Positions 44,756 to 54,649 of a stretch of DNA of 64,000 bases are shown piece by piece. The stretch comes from Ferdinandcohnia humi_A (GTDB lineage: Bacteria; Bacillota; Bacilli; Bacillales; Bacillaceae_L). The position numbers were made by a program, and so were the translations under genes. The stretch spans positions 37,952 to 101,951 of the forward strand of contig JBLKRX010000016.1 of the NCBI GenBank assembly GCA_047608075.1, read 5' to 3'. Within the stretch, counting starts at the first letter, position 1, and every line of letters begins with the position of its first letter. Below the pieces are notes generated by a model, which did not search any database, had not been told where the DNA came from, and saw nothing but the letters and a program-made list of their open reading frames with translations.

Positions 44756-45901
44756 ATGATTTATCTTGATAATAGTGCAACAACACAGCCATTTGATGAA
44801 GTACTTGATTCCTATACAAAGGTGGCAAAATCGTATTTTGGTAATCCTTCTTCACTTCATGGAATTGGTGGTCAGGCAGAGAAGCTACTAAGTCAGGCAC
44901 GTACACAAATCGCGAGCTTATTACATACGAAACCACAAGAAATACTATTCACTTCGGGTGGATCAGAAGGAAATAACCTCGCTATTAAAGGAGTTGCCTT
45001 ACAGTATCAAACGAGAGGAAAGCATATTATTACAACATCGATTGAGCATCCTTCAGTGAGTGAAGCATGTAACCAACTTCAAGAGCTTGGTTTTGAAATC
45101 ACCTTTTTACCTGTCGATAAAGATGGCAGCGTTTCGCTTGAGATATTAGAAAATGAGATTAGGGATGATACTATTTTAGTCTCAACCATTCATGTAAATA
45201 ACGAAGTGGGAATAATTCAACCCATTGAAGAGATTGGGAATGTTTTAAAGAAATACCCAAAAGTTTTATTCCACGTTGACCATGTTCAAGGTGTTGGGAA
45301 AGTTCCACTTGATTTTGAAAAAGCAAAGATTGATCTTTGTACAATCTCTGGCCATAAGTTTAATGGGCTAAAGGGTACAGGGGTCCTTTTTGTACGTCAA
45401 GGAGTAAAGCTAAAGCCGCTTATTGCAGGTGGTGAGCAAGAAATGCTTGTGAGAGCTGGGACAGAAAATGTACCCGGATTCGTTGCTCTAGCAAAGGCAC
45501 TACGATTAACGATGACTGATATAGAAAAAAAGGTGAAATACCTTTCAGAGTTAAAACAAAATATACTTGAACAGTTAACTCAGATAAGTGATGTATCTAT
45601 AAATACCCCACTTAAAGGTAGTGCACCTCATATCATAAATTTTTCCATTAATGGATTAAAGCCTGAGGTATTTGTACATTTATTAGAAGAAGATAATATT
45701 TTTGTATCGACAACTTCAGCATGCTCATCAAAAAAGAATATACCTAGTAAGACTTTACTTGCTATGGGGCTGACAGAACGACTTGCAAATAGTTCTATTC
45801 GAATTAGTTTGTCGCCCATGAGCAGAATGGAAGATGTTCCAATACTAATTGAAACCATTCAAACAGCATTAACGAAACTTAGAAACGTAATGAGGTATTA
45901 A
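44756..45901 (+). CDS. Cysteine desulfurase (NifS/IscS type)
   Basis: 381 aa, PLP enzyme that removes sulfur from cysteine. N-terminal YLDNSATTQPFDEVLDSY, GGSEGNNLAIKG, catalytic PLP lysine in SGHKFNGLKG, and the mobile Cys in TTSACSSKKN. The linked thiI (1 bp away) points to its being the dedicated sulfur donor for ThiI in 4-thiouridine synthesis, as for the B. subtilis NifZ-ThiI pair. GTGAGGTG precedes the ATG. Confidence 0.93.
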   Translation: MIYLDNSATTQPFDEVLDSYTKVAKSYFGNPSSLHGIGGQAEKLLSQARTQIASLLHTKPQEILFTSGGSEGNNLAIKGVALQYQTRGKHIITTSIEHPSVSEACNQLQELGFEITFLPVDKDGSVSLEILENEIRDDTILVSTIHVNNEVGIIQPIEEIGNVLKKYPKVLFHVDHVQGVGKVPLDFEKAKIDLCTISGHKFNGLKGTGVLFVRQGVKLKPLIAGGEQEMLVRAGTENVPGFVALAKALRLTMTDIEKKVKYLSELKQNILEQLTQISDVSINTPLKGSAPHIINFSINGLKPEVFVHLLEEDNIFVSTTSACSSKKNIPSKTLLAMGLTERLANSSIRISLSPMSRMEDVPILIETIQTALTKLRNVMRY

Positions 45902-45902
45902 G

Positions 45903-47108
45903 ATGGAATACGATCACATAATAATCAGATTTGGAGAAATCACAACTAAAGGCAGAAACAGACATCGATTTATTAATAAATTGGCTAAAAACATTCAAGC
46001 TAAGTTAGCGGAATACGAAAAGATAGGCATTGAAAAAACAAGAGACCGAATTTATATCAAATTGAATGGCGAACCTCACGAAGAAATGTTTGAAAAACTA
46101 AGAAATATCTTTGGAATTCAATCATTTAGTTTGGCATTAAAGACGGAGAGTGAAATATATCAAATCAAAATTGGAGTATTAACCGCTTTTAAACAACTTG
46201 ATTATGAAGGCAAGACTTTTAAAATTTCAGCAAAAAGATCGGATAAAACCTTCGCATTAGATACGAATGAATTAAATTATCAATTGGGAAGCCATATTTT
46301 AAAAAACATTGATGGGTTACGTGTTGATGTTCATAATCCAGATATCAATATCAGAGTAGAAGTTCGTTCGGAAGCCACTTATATTACTTTTAAAGATGAG
46401 GTAGGAGTAGGTGGGTTGCCAGTAGGTATTAGTGGAAAGGCAATGCTTATGCTATCTGGTGGATTGGACAGTCCTGTCGCAGGCTATTTAACGATGAAGA
46501 GAGGTTTAGAAATAGAGGCAGTTCATTTCCACAGCCCGCCATACACTAGTGAGCGTGCAAGAGAAAAAGTTGTAGACTTGGCACGTCAGCTTACTGATTT
46601 TTCAGGGTCAATTAAGCTCCACATTGTACCATTTACTGAGATTCAGCAGGTTATTCAAAAGCAAGTACCAGAGAATTATACGCTAATCTCGACTAGACGG
46701 ATGATGTTGAAAATTACGGATGCGATCCGGAAGAAAGAAAATGGCTTAGCCATTGCAACCGGAGAAAGCTTAGGTCAGGTAGCAAGTCAAACATTAGAAA
46801 GCATGTATGTAATAAACAATGTTACCTCGACACCCATTATACGTCCGCTTATATCGATGGACAAAACCGAAATCATTGAAATTGCAAGAAGAATAAATAC
46901 TCATGATATATCAATTAGACCTTATGAAGATTGTTGTACAATATTTACTCCTGCAGCACCAAAAACAAGACCGAAGTTAGAGAAAGTTACGTATTATGAA
47001 AGCTTTGTTGATTTTGACAGCTTAATTGAAGAGGCTGTGAAACATACAGAGGTACTTGTGTTTGATGGTAGTACAACAAGTCAAGAAGCAGTGGAGGATC
47101 TTTTCTAA
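45903..47108 (+). CDS. thiI: tRNA 4-thiouridine synthetase ThiI
   Basis: 401 aa. N-terminal ferredoxin-like/THUMP region (~1-165), then a PP-loop ATPase (LMLSGGLDSPVAGYLTMKRG). It lacks the rhodanese domain of E. coli ThiI, as usual in Bacillus. PYEDCCTIFTP carries a Cys pair near the C-terminus. It adenylates U8 of tRNA and accepts sulfur from the adjacent cysteine desulfurase. It follows that gene by 1 bp, so they form one operon. Confidence 0.94.
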   Translation: MEYDHIIIRFGEITTKGRNRHRFINKLAKNIQAKLAEYEKIGIEKTRDRIYIKLNGEPHEEMFEKLRNIFGIQSFSLALKTESEIYQIKIGVLTAFKQLDYEGKTFKISAKRSDKTFALDTNELNYQLGSHILKNIDGLRVDVHNPDINIRVEVRSEATYITFKDEVGVGGLPVGISGKAMLMLSGGLDSPVAGYLTMKRGLEIEAVHFHSPPYTSERAREKVVDLARQLTDFSGSIKLHIVPFTEIQQVIQKQVPENYTLISTRRMMLKITDAIRKKENGLAIATGESLGQVASQTLESMYVINNVTSTPIIRPLISMDKTEIIEIARRINTHDISIRPYEDCCTIFTPAAPKTRPKLEKVTYYESFVDFDSLIEEAVKHTEVLVFDGSTTSQEAVEDLF

Positions 47109-47213
47109 TTATTGATAAGAAAACGTGAATCTACTGTGAACAATTACCAATCGTAATAATGTATTATGCTATGTGCTTTTACACAATATATACTCACAAG
47201 GAGGTGAAAGCAC

Positions 47214-47417
47214 ATGGCAAACAACAACAATAATAATCAACTTCTAGTAGCTGGTGCTCAACAAGCAATCGACCAAATGAAACTTGAAATTGCACAAGAG
47301 TTTGGTGTAAACCTTGGTGCAGATACTACTTCTCGTGCTAACGGTTCTGTTGGAGGAGAAATCACTAAACGTTTAGTATCTTTCGCTCAACAACATATGA
47401 GCGGTGGTTCATTCTAA
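47214..47417 (+). CDS. Alpha/beta-type small acid-soluble spore protein
   Basis: 67 aa. N-terminal run of Asn, QLLVAGAQQAIDQMKLEIAQEFGV with the GPR-cleavage context KLEIAQEFGV, and the conserved GGEITKRLVSFAQQ C-terminal region. It saturates and protects spore DNA. AAGGAGGTG lies upstream and an intrinsic terminator downstream. I could not identify a clear sigma-G promoter by eye. Confidence 0.96.
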   Translation: MANNNNNNQLLVAGAQQAIDQMKLEIAQEFGVNLGADTTSRANGSVGGEITKRLVSFAQQHMSGGSF

Positions 47418-47438
47418 AAATAATAAAAATAGATGGCT

Positions 47439-47467
47439 ACAAGGACGGGTTAATCCCCGTCCTTTTT
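47439..47467 (+). terminator. Terminator of the ssp gene
   Basis: Stem AAGGACGGG / CCCGTCCTT with loop and T-run. Confidence 0.92.
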
Positions 47468-47587
47468 ACAATTAACAAAAAATGTGAGTATTGCACCACC
47501 AAACTTTGATAAAATATCTCCCAAAAATATTAGAACATTTAGTATAATTGAAATTATGTAATAATATACAAGCTGGGAGGTATATTC

Positions 47588-49174
47588 GTGAAACGAGAAG
47601 ATCTAATTGCGCCTGAACGATATAATTTAGTACAAGAGGTTGAAAAATTTGCTAACGACCCAAATAAAGTTGCATTAAAATGGGAAGATGAGTCAGGTAA
47701 TAAAAAAGAAATTACATACGTAGAACTTATTAAAAATGTGAATAAAATTGGAAATACTTTTATCAAAAATGGACTTCAAAAAGGGGATACAGTACTAGTT
47801 ATTATCCCTCGCTTACTAGAAGCCTATATGGTTTATTTAGGGGCTTTAAAAGCAGGGTTAGTGGTTATACCAAGCTCAGAGATGCTTCGTACGAAAGATT
47901 TACAATATCGTATATTACATGGAGATGTAAAAGCCGTTATTAGCTATTATCCTTATGCTAATCAGTTCTCTTCGATTGAAAATATTGATAGTCTATTATT
48001 ATTTGCGGTGGGAGAACAAGTAGAAGGATGGAAATTCCTTGAAGACGAAATGAAAAAACAGAACAACGAGCTTCAATTGGCAGAAACGAACAGAGAGGAC
48101 ACTGCCTTTTTATCATATACATCTGGGACAACAGGAAATCCAAAAGGTGTTGTACATACTCATGGCTGGGCATATGCACATTTAAAGACAGCAGCGCCAT
48201 ATTGGCTAAGCATAAGTGACACTGATACAGTGTGGGCAACAGCAGGTCCAGGGTGGCAAAAATGGATTTGGAGTCCATTTCTCTCAACGTTAGGAAGTGG
48301 AGCAACAGGGTTTGTATATCATGGGAAATTTGATCCTAAGAAGTATTTACAGCTTTTACAAGATCATAAAATTAACGTGCTATGTTGTACACCAACCGAG
48401 TACAGATTAATGGCAAAGGTTGATAATCTATCTGACTATTCTCTCCCTAACTTACACAGTGCAGTATCTGCGGGAGAACCTCTAAATCGTGAAGTAATTG
48501 ATACATTTAAAAGAGAATTTGGGGTAGAAGTACGTGATGGGTATGGGCAAACAGAAAACACATTGTTAGTTGGTGTTTTAAAAGGGATGGTTATTAAACC
48601 AGGATCAATGGGTAAACCTACACCTGGAAATAGAGTTGAAATCGTTGATGACTATGGAAATCCATGTCTTGTTGGAGAGGTTGGGGACATTGGAGTTCAT
48701 GTTGAGACACCAGCCCTATTTAAAGAGTATTATAAGGATCCCGAGCGAACAGCTATGCAGTTTAGAGGAAATTATTATATTACGGGAGATAAAGCTAAGA
48801 AGGATGAGGATGGCTATTTTTGGTTTGAAGGTCGTGGGGATGATATCATCATAAGCTCTGGTTACACAATTGGGCCTTTTGAGGTTGAGGACGCTTTAGT
48901 AAAACATGCTTTTGTTAAGGAATGTGCAGTTGTAGCAAGTCCAGATGAAGTCCGCGGACATATCGTAAAAGCATTTGTTGTTTTACGTGATGGGGTCGAT
49001 ACAACTAATGAAGAAGCTTTGGTTAAGGAATTACAAGAGCATGTTAAGCAGCTAACAGCTCCATATAAGTATCCAAGAGAAATTGAATTTATTAAAGACC
49101 TACCAAAGACTACTTCAGGTAAGATTCGAAGAATTGAATTAAGGCAGGCAGAAACAAACAAAGCAAAAGCATGA
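47588..49174 (+). CDS. Acyl-CoA synthetase (YtcI/MbcS-like)
   Basis: 528 aa, AMP-forming acyl-CoA ligase of the acetyl/branched-chain-acyl synthetase type. The P-loop is SYTSGTTGNPKGVVHTHG, with DGYGQTE, TGDKAKKDEDGYFWFEGRGDD, and the catalytic Lys in LPKTTSGKIRRIELRQ. It matches YtcI/MbcS, which activates short or branched acids for membrane lipid synthesis; the exact acid is unresolved. The GTG start has GGGAGG. A terminator follows. Confidence 0.9.
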   Translation: MKREDLIAPERYNLVQEVEKFANDPNKVALKWEDESGNKKEITYVELIKNVNKIGNTFIKNGLQKGDTVLVIIPRLLEAYMVYLGALKAGLVVIPSSEMLRTKDLQYRILHGDVKAVISYYPYANQFSSIENIDSLLLFAVGEQVEGWKFLEDEMKKQNNELQLAETNREDTAFLSYTSGTTGNPKGVVHTHGWAYAHLKTAAPYWLSISDTDTVWATAGPGWQKWIWSPFLSTLGSGATGFVYHGKFDPKKYLQLLQDHKINVLCCTPTEYRLMAKVDNLSDYSLPNLHSAVSAGEPLNREVIDTFKREFGVEVRDGYGQTENTLLVGVLKGMVIKPGSMGKPTPGNRVEIVDDYGNPCLVGEVGDIGVHVETPALFKEYYKDPERTAMQFRGNYYITGDKAKKDEDGYFWFEGRGDDIIISSGYTIGPFEVEDALVKHAFVKECAVVASPDEVRGHIVKAFVVLRDGVDTTNEEALVKELQEHVKQLTAPYKYPREIEFIKDLPKTTSGKIRRIELRQAETNKAKA

Positions 49175-49202
49175 CAGTGAACAAGTCATTAATTTTGTTG
49201 GA

Positions 49203-49236
49203 GCAGGGTCAATAATGGCCTTGCTTTTGTTTTTAT
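49203..49236 (+). terminator. Terminator of the acyl-CoA synthetase gene
   Basis: GCAGGGTC / GGCCTTGC stem with G-T pairs, then T-rich tail. Confidence 0.7.
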
Positions 49237-49342
49237 GAAATTGTACAAAATACTAATATATGGTATTTTGACGGTAGGTGTATAGTTTGTTCCGGAAGTC
49301 TTTTTCCGGAACTCTAAAGTTTTTAACATAAGGGGAAAAATC

Positions 49343-50938
49343 ATGGGGACTTTATGGACAGGTGGGAAAGCTTATACCCTTAGTCAGGAAAATGAAATAG
49401 TTGAAGCGGTATATGTAGAGAACGGTATCATTATTGCGTTAGGTACTCAAGTGTCTTTAATGAACCAATTTAAAGACAAGATAACAAAAACAGTAGACAT
49501 TAACGGTAATACAATGTATCCCGGTTTTGTTGATAGTCACATGCACATCATTGGGCATGGAGAAAAATTAATGAGACTTGATTTTTCTGAAATGAATTTG
49601 TCAGAGCAAATCTCGGATGCAATTACAAGGTATGTACTATCGGTAAAAGAGAAAGATTGGATTATTGGAGATGGGTGGAATGAAAATAGACTTCCAGATA
49701 AAAAAATCTTTCTTCGAGAAGAACTTGATAAATTAGCACCCAGGAATCCTTTACTTTTGACAAGAGTTTGCCGTCATGCAAGTATTGCAAATACTCTTGC
49801 ACTTGAACTTGCAGGGATTACAGATGCTACTCCTGATCCACCAGGGGGAGTTATTGTAAGGGATATGAACGGGAAAGCAACTGGATATTTATTAGATGAA
49901 GCTCAGGAACTTGTGAAAAGAGCCATTCCACCAGTAACTGAAGATTATCTGAAAAATGCACTTAAAAAGTCAATCCATGATTGCTTGCGATTGGGATTAG
50001 TTGGTGCTCACACGGAAGATTTATTTTATTATACTGGTTTTGAAAGTACATATAAATGTTTTCAAGAAGTGATAGATGGCCAAGACATAAAATTTAGAGC
50101 AAATTTATTAGTTCATCATAAGGTCATAGATGATATGCAACAAGCAGGCTATACATATAAGAATGGAACAGAATTTATAGAGCTTGGAGCTATGAAAATT
50201 TTTGTAGATGGTGCACTTGGTGGCCGAACAGCACTATTAAGTCATCCTTATCATGATGATCCAACTACACATGGTGTCGCCATACATACACTGTATGAGC
50301 TCAAGCAACTTGTAAAAAAGGCAAGAGATTATAGAATGCCGATAGCAGTTCATGCTATTGGGGATTTAGCATTCGAGTATGTTCTTGAAGCGATCGAAGC
50401 TTTTCCTTGCATGCCAGGTCAACGAGATCGTCTAATCCATGCACAAATTCTACGAAAAGACCTCATTGAGCGTGCAAAAAAATTACCTGTAATTCTTGAT
50501 ATTCAACCGAGATTCGTTGTTTCTGACTTTCCTTGGGTAGTTGAAAGAATTGGAGAAAGGAATATGAAGTACTGCTATGCGTGGAATACTCTTATCACAG
50601 AAGGGTTTCACTGTGCTGGAGGGTCCGATGCTCCAATAGAACCGGTAAATCCACTTTTAGGAATCCATGCAGCAGTGACAAGGAAAAATCCGGATGATCC
50701 TTATAGTGCCGTTTATAGACCTGAAGAGAAACTCTCAGTATATGAAGCAGTGAAACTATTTACAACAGGTAGTGCATTTGCTATAGGGAAAGAGTACAAC
50801 AGAGGAAAGATTGCAGTAGGCTATAAGGCTGATTTTACGATTTTAGATGGGGATTTATTTACTATATCCGAGGATGAAATCCTGCAAGTAAAAGTGATGA
50901 AAACGGTTGTTGATGATACCATAATGTATGAACAGTGA
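49343..50938 (+). CDS. Amidohydrolase family protein (YtcJ-like)
   Basis: 531 aa, amidohydrolase superfamily. The metal motif is VDSHMHIIGHG, then MKIFVDGALGGR, AVHAIGDLAFE, GGSDAPIEPVNPLLGIHAAVTR, and a C-terminal beta-strand domain (GKIAVGYKADFTILDGD). Members (YtcJ, NfdA-type) hydrolyse amide bonds of unknown substrates. AAGGGGAAA precedes the ATG. No adjacent gene suggests the substrate. Confidence 0.9.
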   Translation: MGTLWTGGKAYTLSQENEIVEAVYVENGIIIALGTQVSLMNQFKDKITKTVDINGNTMYPGFVDSHMHIIGHGEKLMRLDFSEMNLSEQISDAITRYVLSVKEKDWIIGDGWNENRLPDKKIFLREELDKLAPRNPLLLTRVCRHASIANTLALELAGITDATPDPPGGVIVRDMNGKATGYLLDEAQELVKRAIPPVTEDYLKNALKKSIHDCLRLGLVGAHTEDLFYYTGFESTYKCFQEVIDGQDIKFRANLLVHHKVIDDMQQAGYTYKNGTEFIELGAMKIFVDGALGGRTALLSHPYHDDPTTHGVAIHTLYELKQLVKKARDYRMPIAVHAIGDLAFEYVLEAIEAFPCMPGQRDRLIHAQILRKDLIERAKKLPVILDIQPRFVVSDFPWVVERIGERNMKYCYAWNTLITEGFHCAGGSDAPIEPVNPLLGIHAAVTRKNPDDPYSAVYRPEEKLSVYEAVKLFTTGSAFAIGKEYNRGKIAVGYKADFTILDGDLFTISEDEILQVKVMKTVVDDTIMYEQ

Positions 50939-50945
50939 GGAAAAA

Positions 50946-51270
50946 AGTATTGAATTTTGAACATAGTTTTCAATGTCCAGTTCCAACGCCTAGCCAGTTT
51001 TTTTCACTTGAATAAGCTTCTGGGGTATATTTCTAAAAGCTTAGATTTAAGCAGCTTGAGGGCAAAAACGTGCCTAATGAAAAGTCGAAGAGCGACTTTT
51101 TAGCCTCAGAACATTTGCTGGTCGTACTTGCACAGGACAAGGAAAACTCCGGTAGTATTATACGAAAAACATGCTTTGCAATTTCGGTGAAGTGCTGACG
51201 TCAACATTCGCCACAGTACGTGGCGGATTTTAGTTGACGTCCTCCTCCGAGGCGCTTGTGCTTTTCTTAT
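50946..51270 (+). repeat. Intergenic repeat family A, copy 5
   Basis: Contains TTGAATTTTGAACATAGTTT, CCAACGCCTAGCC, AATGAAAAGTCGAAGAGCGA, AACATTTGCTGGTCG, ACAGGACAAGG, the perfect nested hairpin GACGTCAAC / GTTGACGTC with inner CGCCAC / GTGGCG (51198-51241), and end GGCGCTTGTGCTTTTCTTA. The last bases include the nadK stop codon. Fills the 328-bp gap. Confidence 0.88.
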
Positions 51271-52064
51271 AAAAACGTACGCTTTACCTTCTCCCAGAAG
51301 GAATTGTCCTTTAATTTTACAGTTTTGATTCTTTTTTCACTTAATTTAATTTCAATTTGTTTTACATTTCGAATACTTAAGGCTTCATTATCCATACCGA
51401 TTGTTGGGAAGTCGTTGCCATCCTGTACATCTCGTAATGTTAGCTTTCTAGCTCCGCTTAAGATAAAAGGTGAGCCTAATGTCCGATATTGATTGTTATT
51501 AAGGGAAGCAAGTTCACTGACTTGCATACAAGGTAAAAGAGGATCAACCACTGCACCCCTTACTGATTTATTGTAGGCTGTACTCCCTGTTGGAGTTGAT
51601 ATAATCATGCCATCTCCTCTAAATGTTTCAAAATGCAAGTCATCAATGTAAACTTCCATTGCTAAGGTTTTTATGATTGCTGAACGGATAGAGCACTCAT
51701 TTAGACAGAAGAAAGATGGATTATCGTCCACCTTGACCTCAATCGTTGGATAACGACGAACCTCAATTTGTTCATTATTCATTGCTTCAACCATTTTTTC
51801 GGTATCTTCTAAATGAAAATCACAATATAAGCTAAGTGCTCCTTTTGTTGAAATCCCTGCATATAAACAGTCTTCTCTAAAACCTGTTTTTCGGACGGCT
51901 TGTAGGAAGGTACCATCTCCACCAATACTAACTATCAGATTTGCTTTTGTAGCATTCTCAACAATGGTAAATTGATTTTCTTCTGCTAATTTGTGGAGAT
52001 TTTTTACATATTCAATTGTTTCGTCCTCTTTTTTATAAAAGAAATAAACATTACGACGATTCAT
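51267..52064 (-). CDS. nadK: NAD kinase 2
   Basis: 265 aa, ATP-NAD kinase that makes NADP. The GGDGT motif is in VSIGGDGTFLQAVRKT, and STPTGSTAYNKSVRGAVVDP is the NAD-binding region. It corresponds to the second B. subtilis NAD kinase (YtdI). The ATG at 52064 has GAGGAGGGAA before it. It is the only minus-strand gene in this part; its stop codon lies in the repeat end. Confidence 0.93.
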   Translation of the reverse strand: MNRRNVYFFYKKEDETIEYVKNLHKLAEENQFTIVENATKANLIVSIGGDGTFLQAVRKTGFREDCLYAGISTKGALSLYCDFHLEDTEKMVEAMNNEQIEVRRYPTIEVKVDDNPSFFCLNECSIRSAIIKTLAMEVYIDDLHFETFRGDGMIISTPTGSTAYNKSVRGAVVDPLLPCMQVSELASLNNNQYRTLGSPFILSGARKLTLRDVQDGNDFPTIGMDNEALSIRNVKQIEIKLSEKRIKTVKLKDNSFWEKVKRTFL

Positions 52065-52240
52065 TATATATTCCCTCCTCTAGTTAAAAATAAATGGAAC
52101 AGGCTCTTACTAAAAGGTAATATCTGTTACAATTAGTAATTGGTTATAGTTTATCATTATTATGAAACTATTTGGAAAGTGAATCGTATTTATTTTTGAA
52201 CAATTTTCGAATAGTATCCACTTGATTAGGAGGAAATTAG

Positions 52241-53254
52241 ATGAATGGTAAAAGATGGGCTGCTCTAGGTATCGCAGCTGTCATATTTGTTTTTTCAATC
52301 TTTTTTAACTTTGCAACGAACATAGCAACCAGTAACTTTAACAGTTTTTCAGATGAATTATTAGCCACTTCAGACGAAGAATTTATTGAAGATATAGTGA
52401 TAGAGGGGAAAGGTCCCAACAAGCTCCTTGTATTACACGTAGATGGGGTCATACAGGATACAGGAGATGATGTAGCCTCCTTTTTCCAAACAGCTGGGTA
52501 TCAGCATCGTTCCTTTTTAAAAATGATTGAACAGGCCGAGGAAGATAAAACAATTAAGGGAATCATCCTTAAGGTAAATTCACCAGGCGGTGGCGTGGTT
52601 GAGAGTGCGGAAATACATAAAAAGTTATCTGATTTTAAGGAAGCAACAAAAAAACCAATTTATGTTTCGATGGGAGCTATGGCAGCTTCAGGTGGTTATT
52701 ACATATCTGCCCCAGCTGATAAAATTTTTGCTACTCCTGATACGATGACCGGATCTTTAGGAGTCATTATGCAAGGAATTAACTATAGCGGTTTGGCAGA
52801 AAAATATGGTGTGAAATTTGAAACAATTAAAAGTGGACCATATAAAGATATTATGTCAGCAAGCAGGGAAATGACAGAAGAAGAGCGTGAAATCATGCAG
52901 TCGATGGTTGACAATGCATATCAGGGATTTGTAGATGTTATCTCACAAGGACGAAATATGTCTGAGGAAAATGTACGCAAAATTGCAGATGGTCGTATTT
53001 ATGACGGACGACAAGCAAAGGAAATCGATTTAGTCGATGAGTTAGGATATTTTGAAGACGCGGTCGAAGCAATGAAAAAGGATTATGACCTAGGAAATAT
53101 AAATGTCGTTGAATATACAGCTAACTATGGTTTTGGATCCTTATTTTCAATGAGTGCAAAAAAACTCTTCAGTGAAGACATTGAGATGGCTACTTTGGTT
53201 CATTTGTTATCGCAGCCTACTTCACCTAGAATGATGTACTTATATGCGGAATAG
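52241..53254 (+). CDS. sppA: Signal peptide peptidase SppA
   Basis: 337 aa, membrane-anchored serine peptidase clearing signal peptides, extracytoplasmic side. N-terminal membrane helix (WAALGIAAVIFVFSIFF), nucleophile Ser150 in MAASGGYY, general-base Lys202 in SGPYKD, and the typical GSLGVIMQGINY. The RDD gene follows 12 bp later, as in B. subtilis (sppA-yteJ). AGGAGG precedes the ATG. Confidence 0.95.
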   Translation: MNGKRWAALGIAAVIFVFSIFFNFATNIATSNFNSFSDELLATSDEEFIEDIVIEGKGPNKLLVLHVDGVIQDTGDDVASFFQTAGYQHRSFLKMIEQAEEDKTIKGIILKVNSPGGGVVESAEIHKKLSDFKEATKKPIYVSMGAMAASGGYYISAPADKIFATPDTMTGSLGVIMQGINYSGLAEKYGVKFETIKSGPYKDIMSASREMTEEEREIMQSMVDNAYQGFVDVISQGRNMSEENVRKIADGRIYDGRQAKEIDLVDELGYFEDAVEAMKKDYDLGNINVVEYTANYGFGSLFSMSAKKLFSEDIEMATLVHLLSQPTSPRMMYLYAE

Positions 53255-53266
53255 GGGGCGTTTTGA

Positions 53267-53755
53267 GTGAACATGGATCTAACAAATGAAGAAGTTCAAG
53301 TAAATCAAGTTGAAGTGTATAACAATTCTCAAGTTCCAACAAGAGTACGTTATTCTGGCTTTTGGATGCGGTTTTGGGCTTATTTAATTGATCTTCTCGT
53401 TATCGGTAGCTTATATCGAATTCTAATTTACCCAGCATTCCGAGCCCTTGATATTTCTCTATCAAAAAGTGAAATTTTTAGTGCAGCGTCAATTACGACT
53501 TCAATTGTTTTTTATTTATATTTCATTTTAATGACTAAATACTTTCAACAAACACTTGGGAAGATGGTATTTGGATTGCGGGTAGTATCAGTAAATAACA
53601 AACCACTTACATGGTTAACTGTTATTTTTCGGGAAGGAATTGGCCGTTATATATCAAAGTTGTTGTTTATTGGATACATCATCATTGCTTTTCTTCCAAA
53701 AAAACAAGGAATTCATGATCTTTTTGCAGACACTACAGTCATACATGAAGAATAG
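53267..53755 (+). CDS. RDD-family membrane protein (YteJ-like)
   Basis: 162 aa, RDD domain with about three hydrophobic segments; the conserved Arg/Asp-Asp pattern is in YSGFWMRFWAYLIDLLVIGSL. In B. subtilis YteJ works with SppA as an inhibitor/partner, and here it directly follows sppA with GGGGG giving the GTG start. A strong terminator follows (53756-53797). Confidence 0.9.
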   Translation: MNMDLTNEEVQVNQVEVYNNSQVPTRVRYSGFWMRFWAYLIDLLVIGSLYRILIYPAFRALDISLSKSEIFSAASITTSIVFYLYFILMTKYFQQTLGKMVFGLRVVSVNNKPLTWLTVIFREGIGRYISKLLFIGYIIIAFLPKKQGIHDLFADTTVIHEE

Positions 53756-53797
53756 AAAAAGGGGTAGATAGTAATTAAAAACTATCTAACCCTTTTT
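53756..53797 (+). terminator. Terminator of the sppA-yteJ operon
   Basis: AAAAAGGGGTAGATAGT with ACTATCTAACCCTTTTT, a near-perfect stem with T-run. Confidence 0.9.
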
Positions 53798-53929
53798 ATT
53801 TTGGCTTTGAGCCTGTCTATCTCATAGGGAGTCTTTATGAAAAAAACTATGAACTTTCCCCTTTCTATTTTTTGAGTTTATTTTACTAACGTAAAGGTGA
53901 TAATGGTACATTGAAAGGGTGTGAGTGTA

Positions 53930-54628
53930 ATGAAATGGTTATTATTGATTCTTTTTTTGATTATCCTCATTTTACTGGTAATTGCTTTTACAAAACTAAC
54001 GATATATTTCCAACTTAATCACTCACATGATAACGATGATATTAAAATTAAGTTCAGTATTTGGTTTGGACTTATTCACTATACAATTAATGTTCCTGCG
54101 GTTAAAGTCGATGAGGATTCACCAAGCATCGTCTTTAAAGAAACTAGGCAATCAAATGTAAGTGAGAGGAAAGAGAAACAAAATAAGAAATACTCATTTA
54201 AAAATTTTTTGGCAAGTATTCAGGATTGGAAAACTTTATTAAATCGAATCTTTGGGATGACAGCAATTATTAAACGTTTTATAAAAAAAATTACTATCAC
54301 AAAATTTGAATGGCACTCCCATATTGGAGTAGGTGATGCCGCCCATACAGGAGTACTCGCAGGACTTGGTTGGTCAATAAAAGGAACTTTAGTTGGGCTT
54401 ATTAGCCAGTATATGAGGCTAAAAACATGTCCTGATTATTCAATAACTCCTTCCTTTCAAAAAGCCGTTTCGGAAACGAAGTTTGTGTGCATGATTCATT
54501 TTCGAATCGGGCATGCTATGGTAGCAGGAATGAGATTGATTAAAAGGTGGAGAGGTGGAATACCCAAATTCAAATCACCTCAACTCTCAAAGTTGAACGG
54601 TACCGATTCGAATAAAAAATCAGTGTAG
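53930..54628 (+). CDS. DUF2953 protein YtfI
   Basis: 232 aa. One N-terminal transmembrane helix (LLLILFLIILILLVIAFT), then a soluble part with WHSHIGVGDAAHTGVLAGLGWSIKG, the DUF2953 signature. Function unknown. It precedes the GerW-family gene by 21 bp, as ytfI-ytfJ in B. subtilis. The ATG at 53930 follows AAAGGGTG. Confidence 0.88.
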   Translation: MKWLLLILFLIILILLVIAFTKLTIYFQLNHSHDNDDIKIKFSIWFGLIHYTINVPAVKVDEDSPSIVFKETRQSNVSERKEKQNKKYSFKNFLASIQDWKTLLNRIFGMTAIIKRFIKKITITKFEWHSHIGVGDAAHTGVLAGLGWSIKGTLVGLISQYMRLKTCPDYSITPSFQKAVSETKFVCMIHFRIGHAMVAGMRLIKRWRGGIPKFKSPQLSKLNGTDSNKKSV

Positions 54629-54649
54629 AAAAGTTAGGAGGAATCGAAT

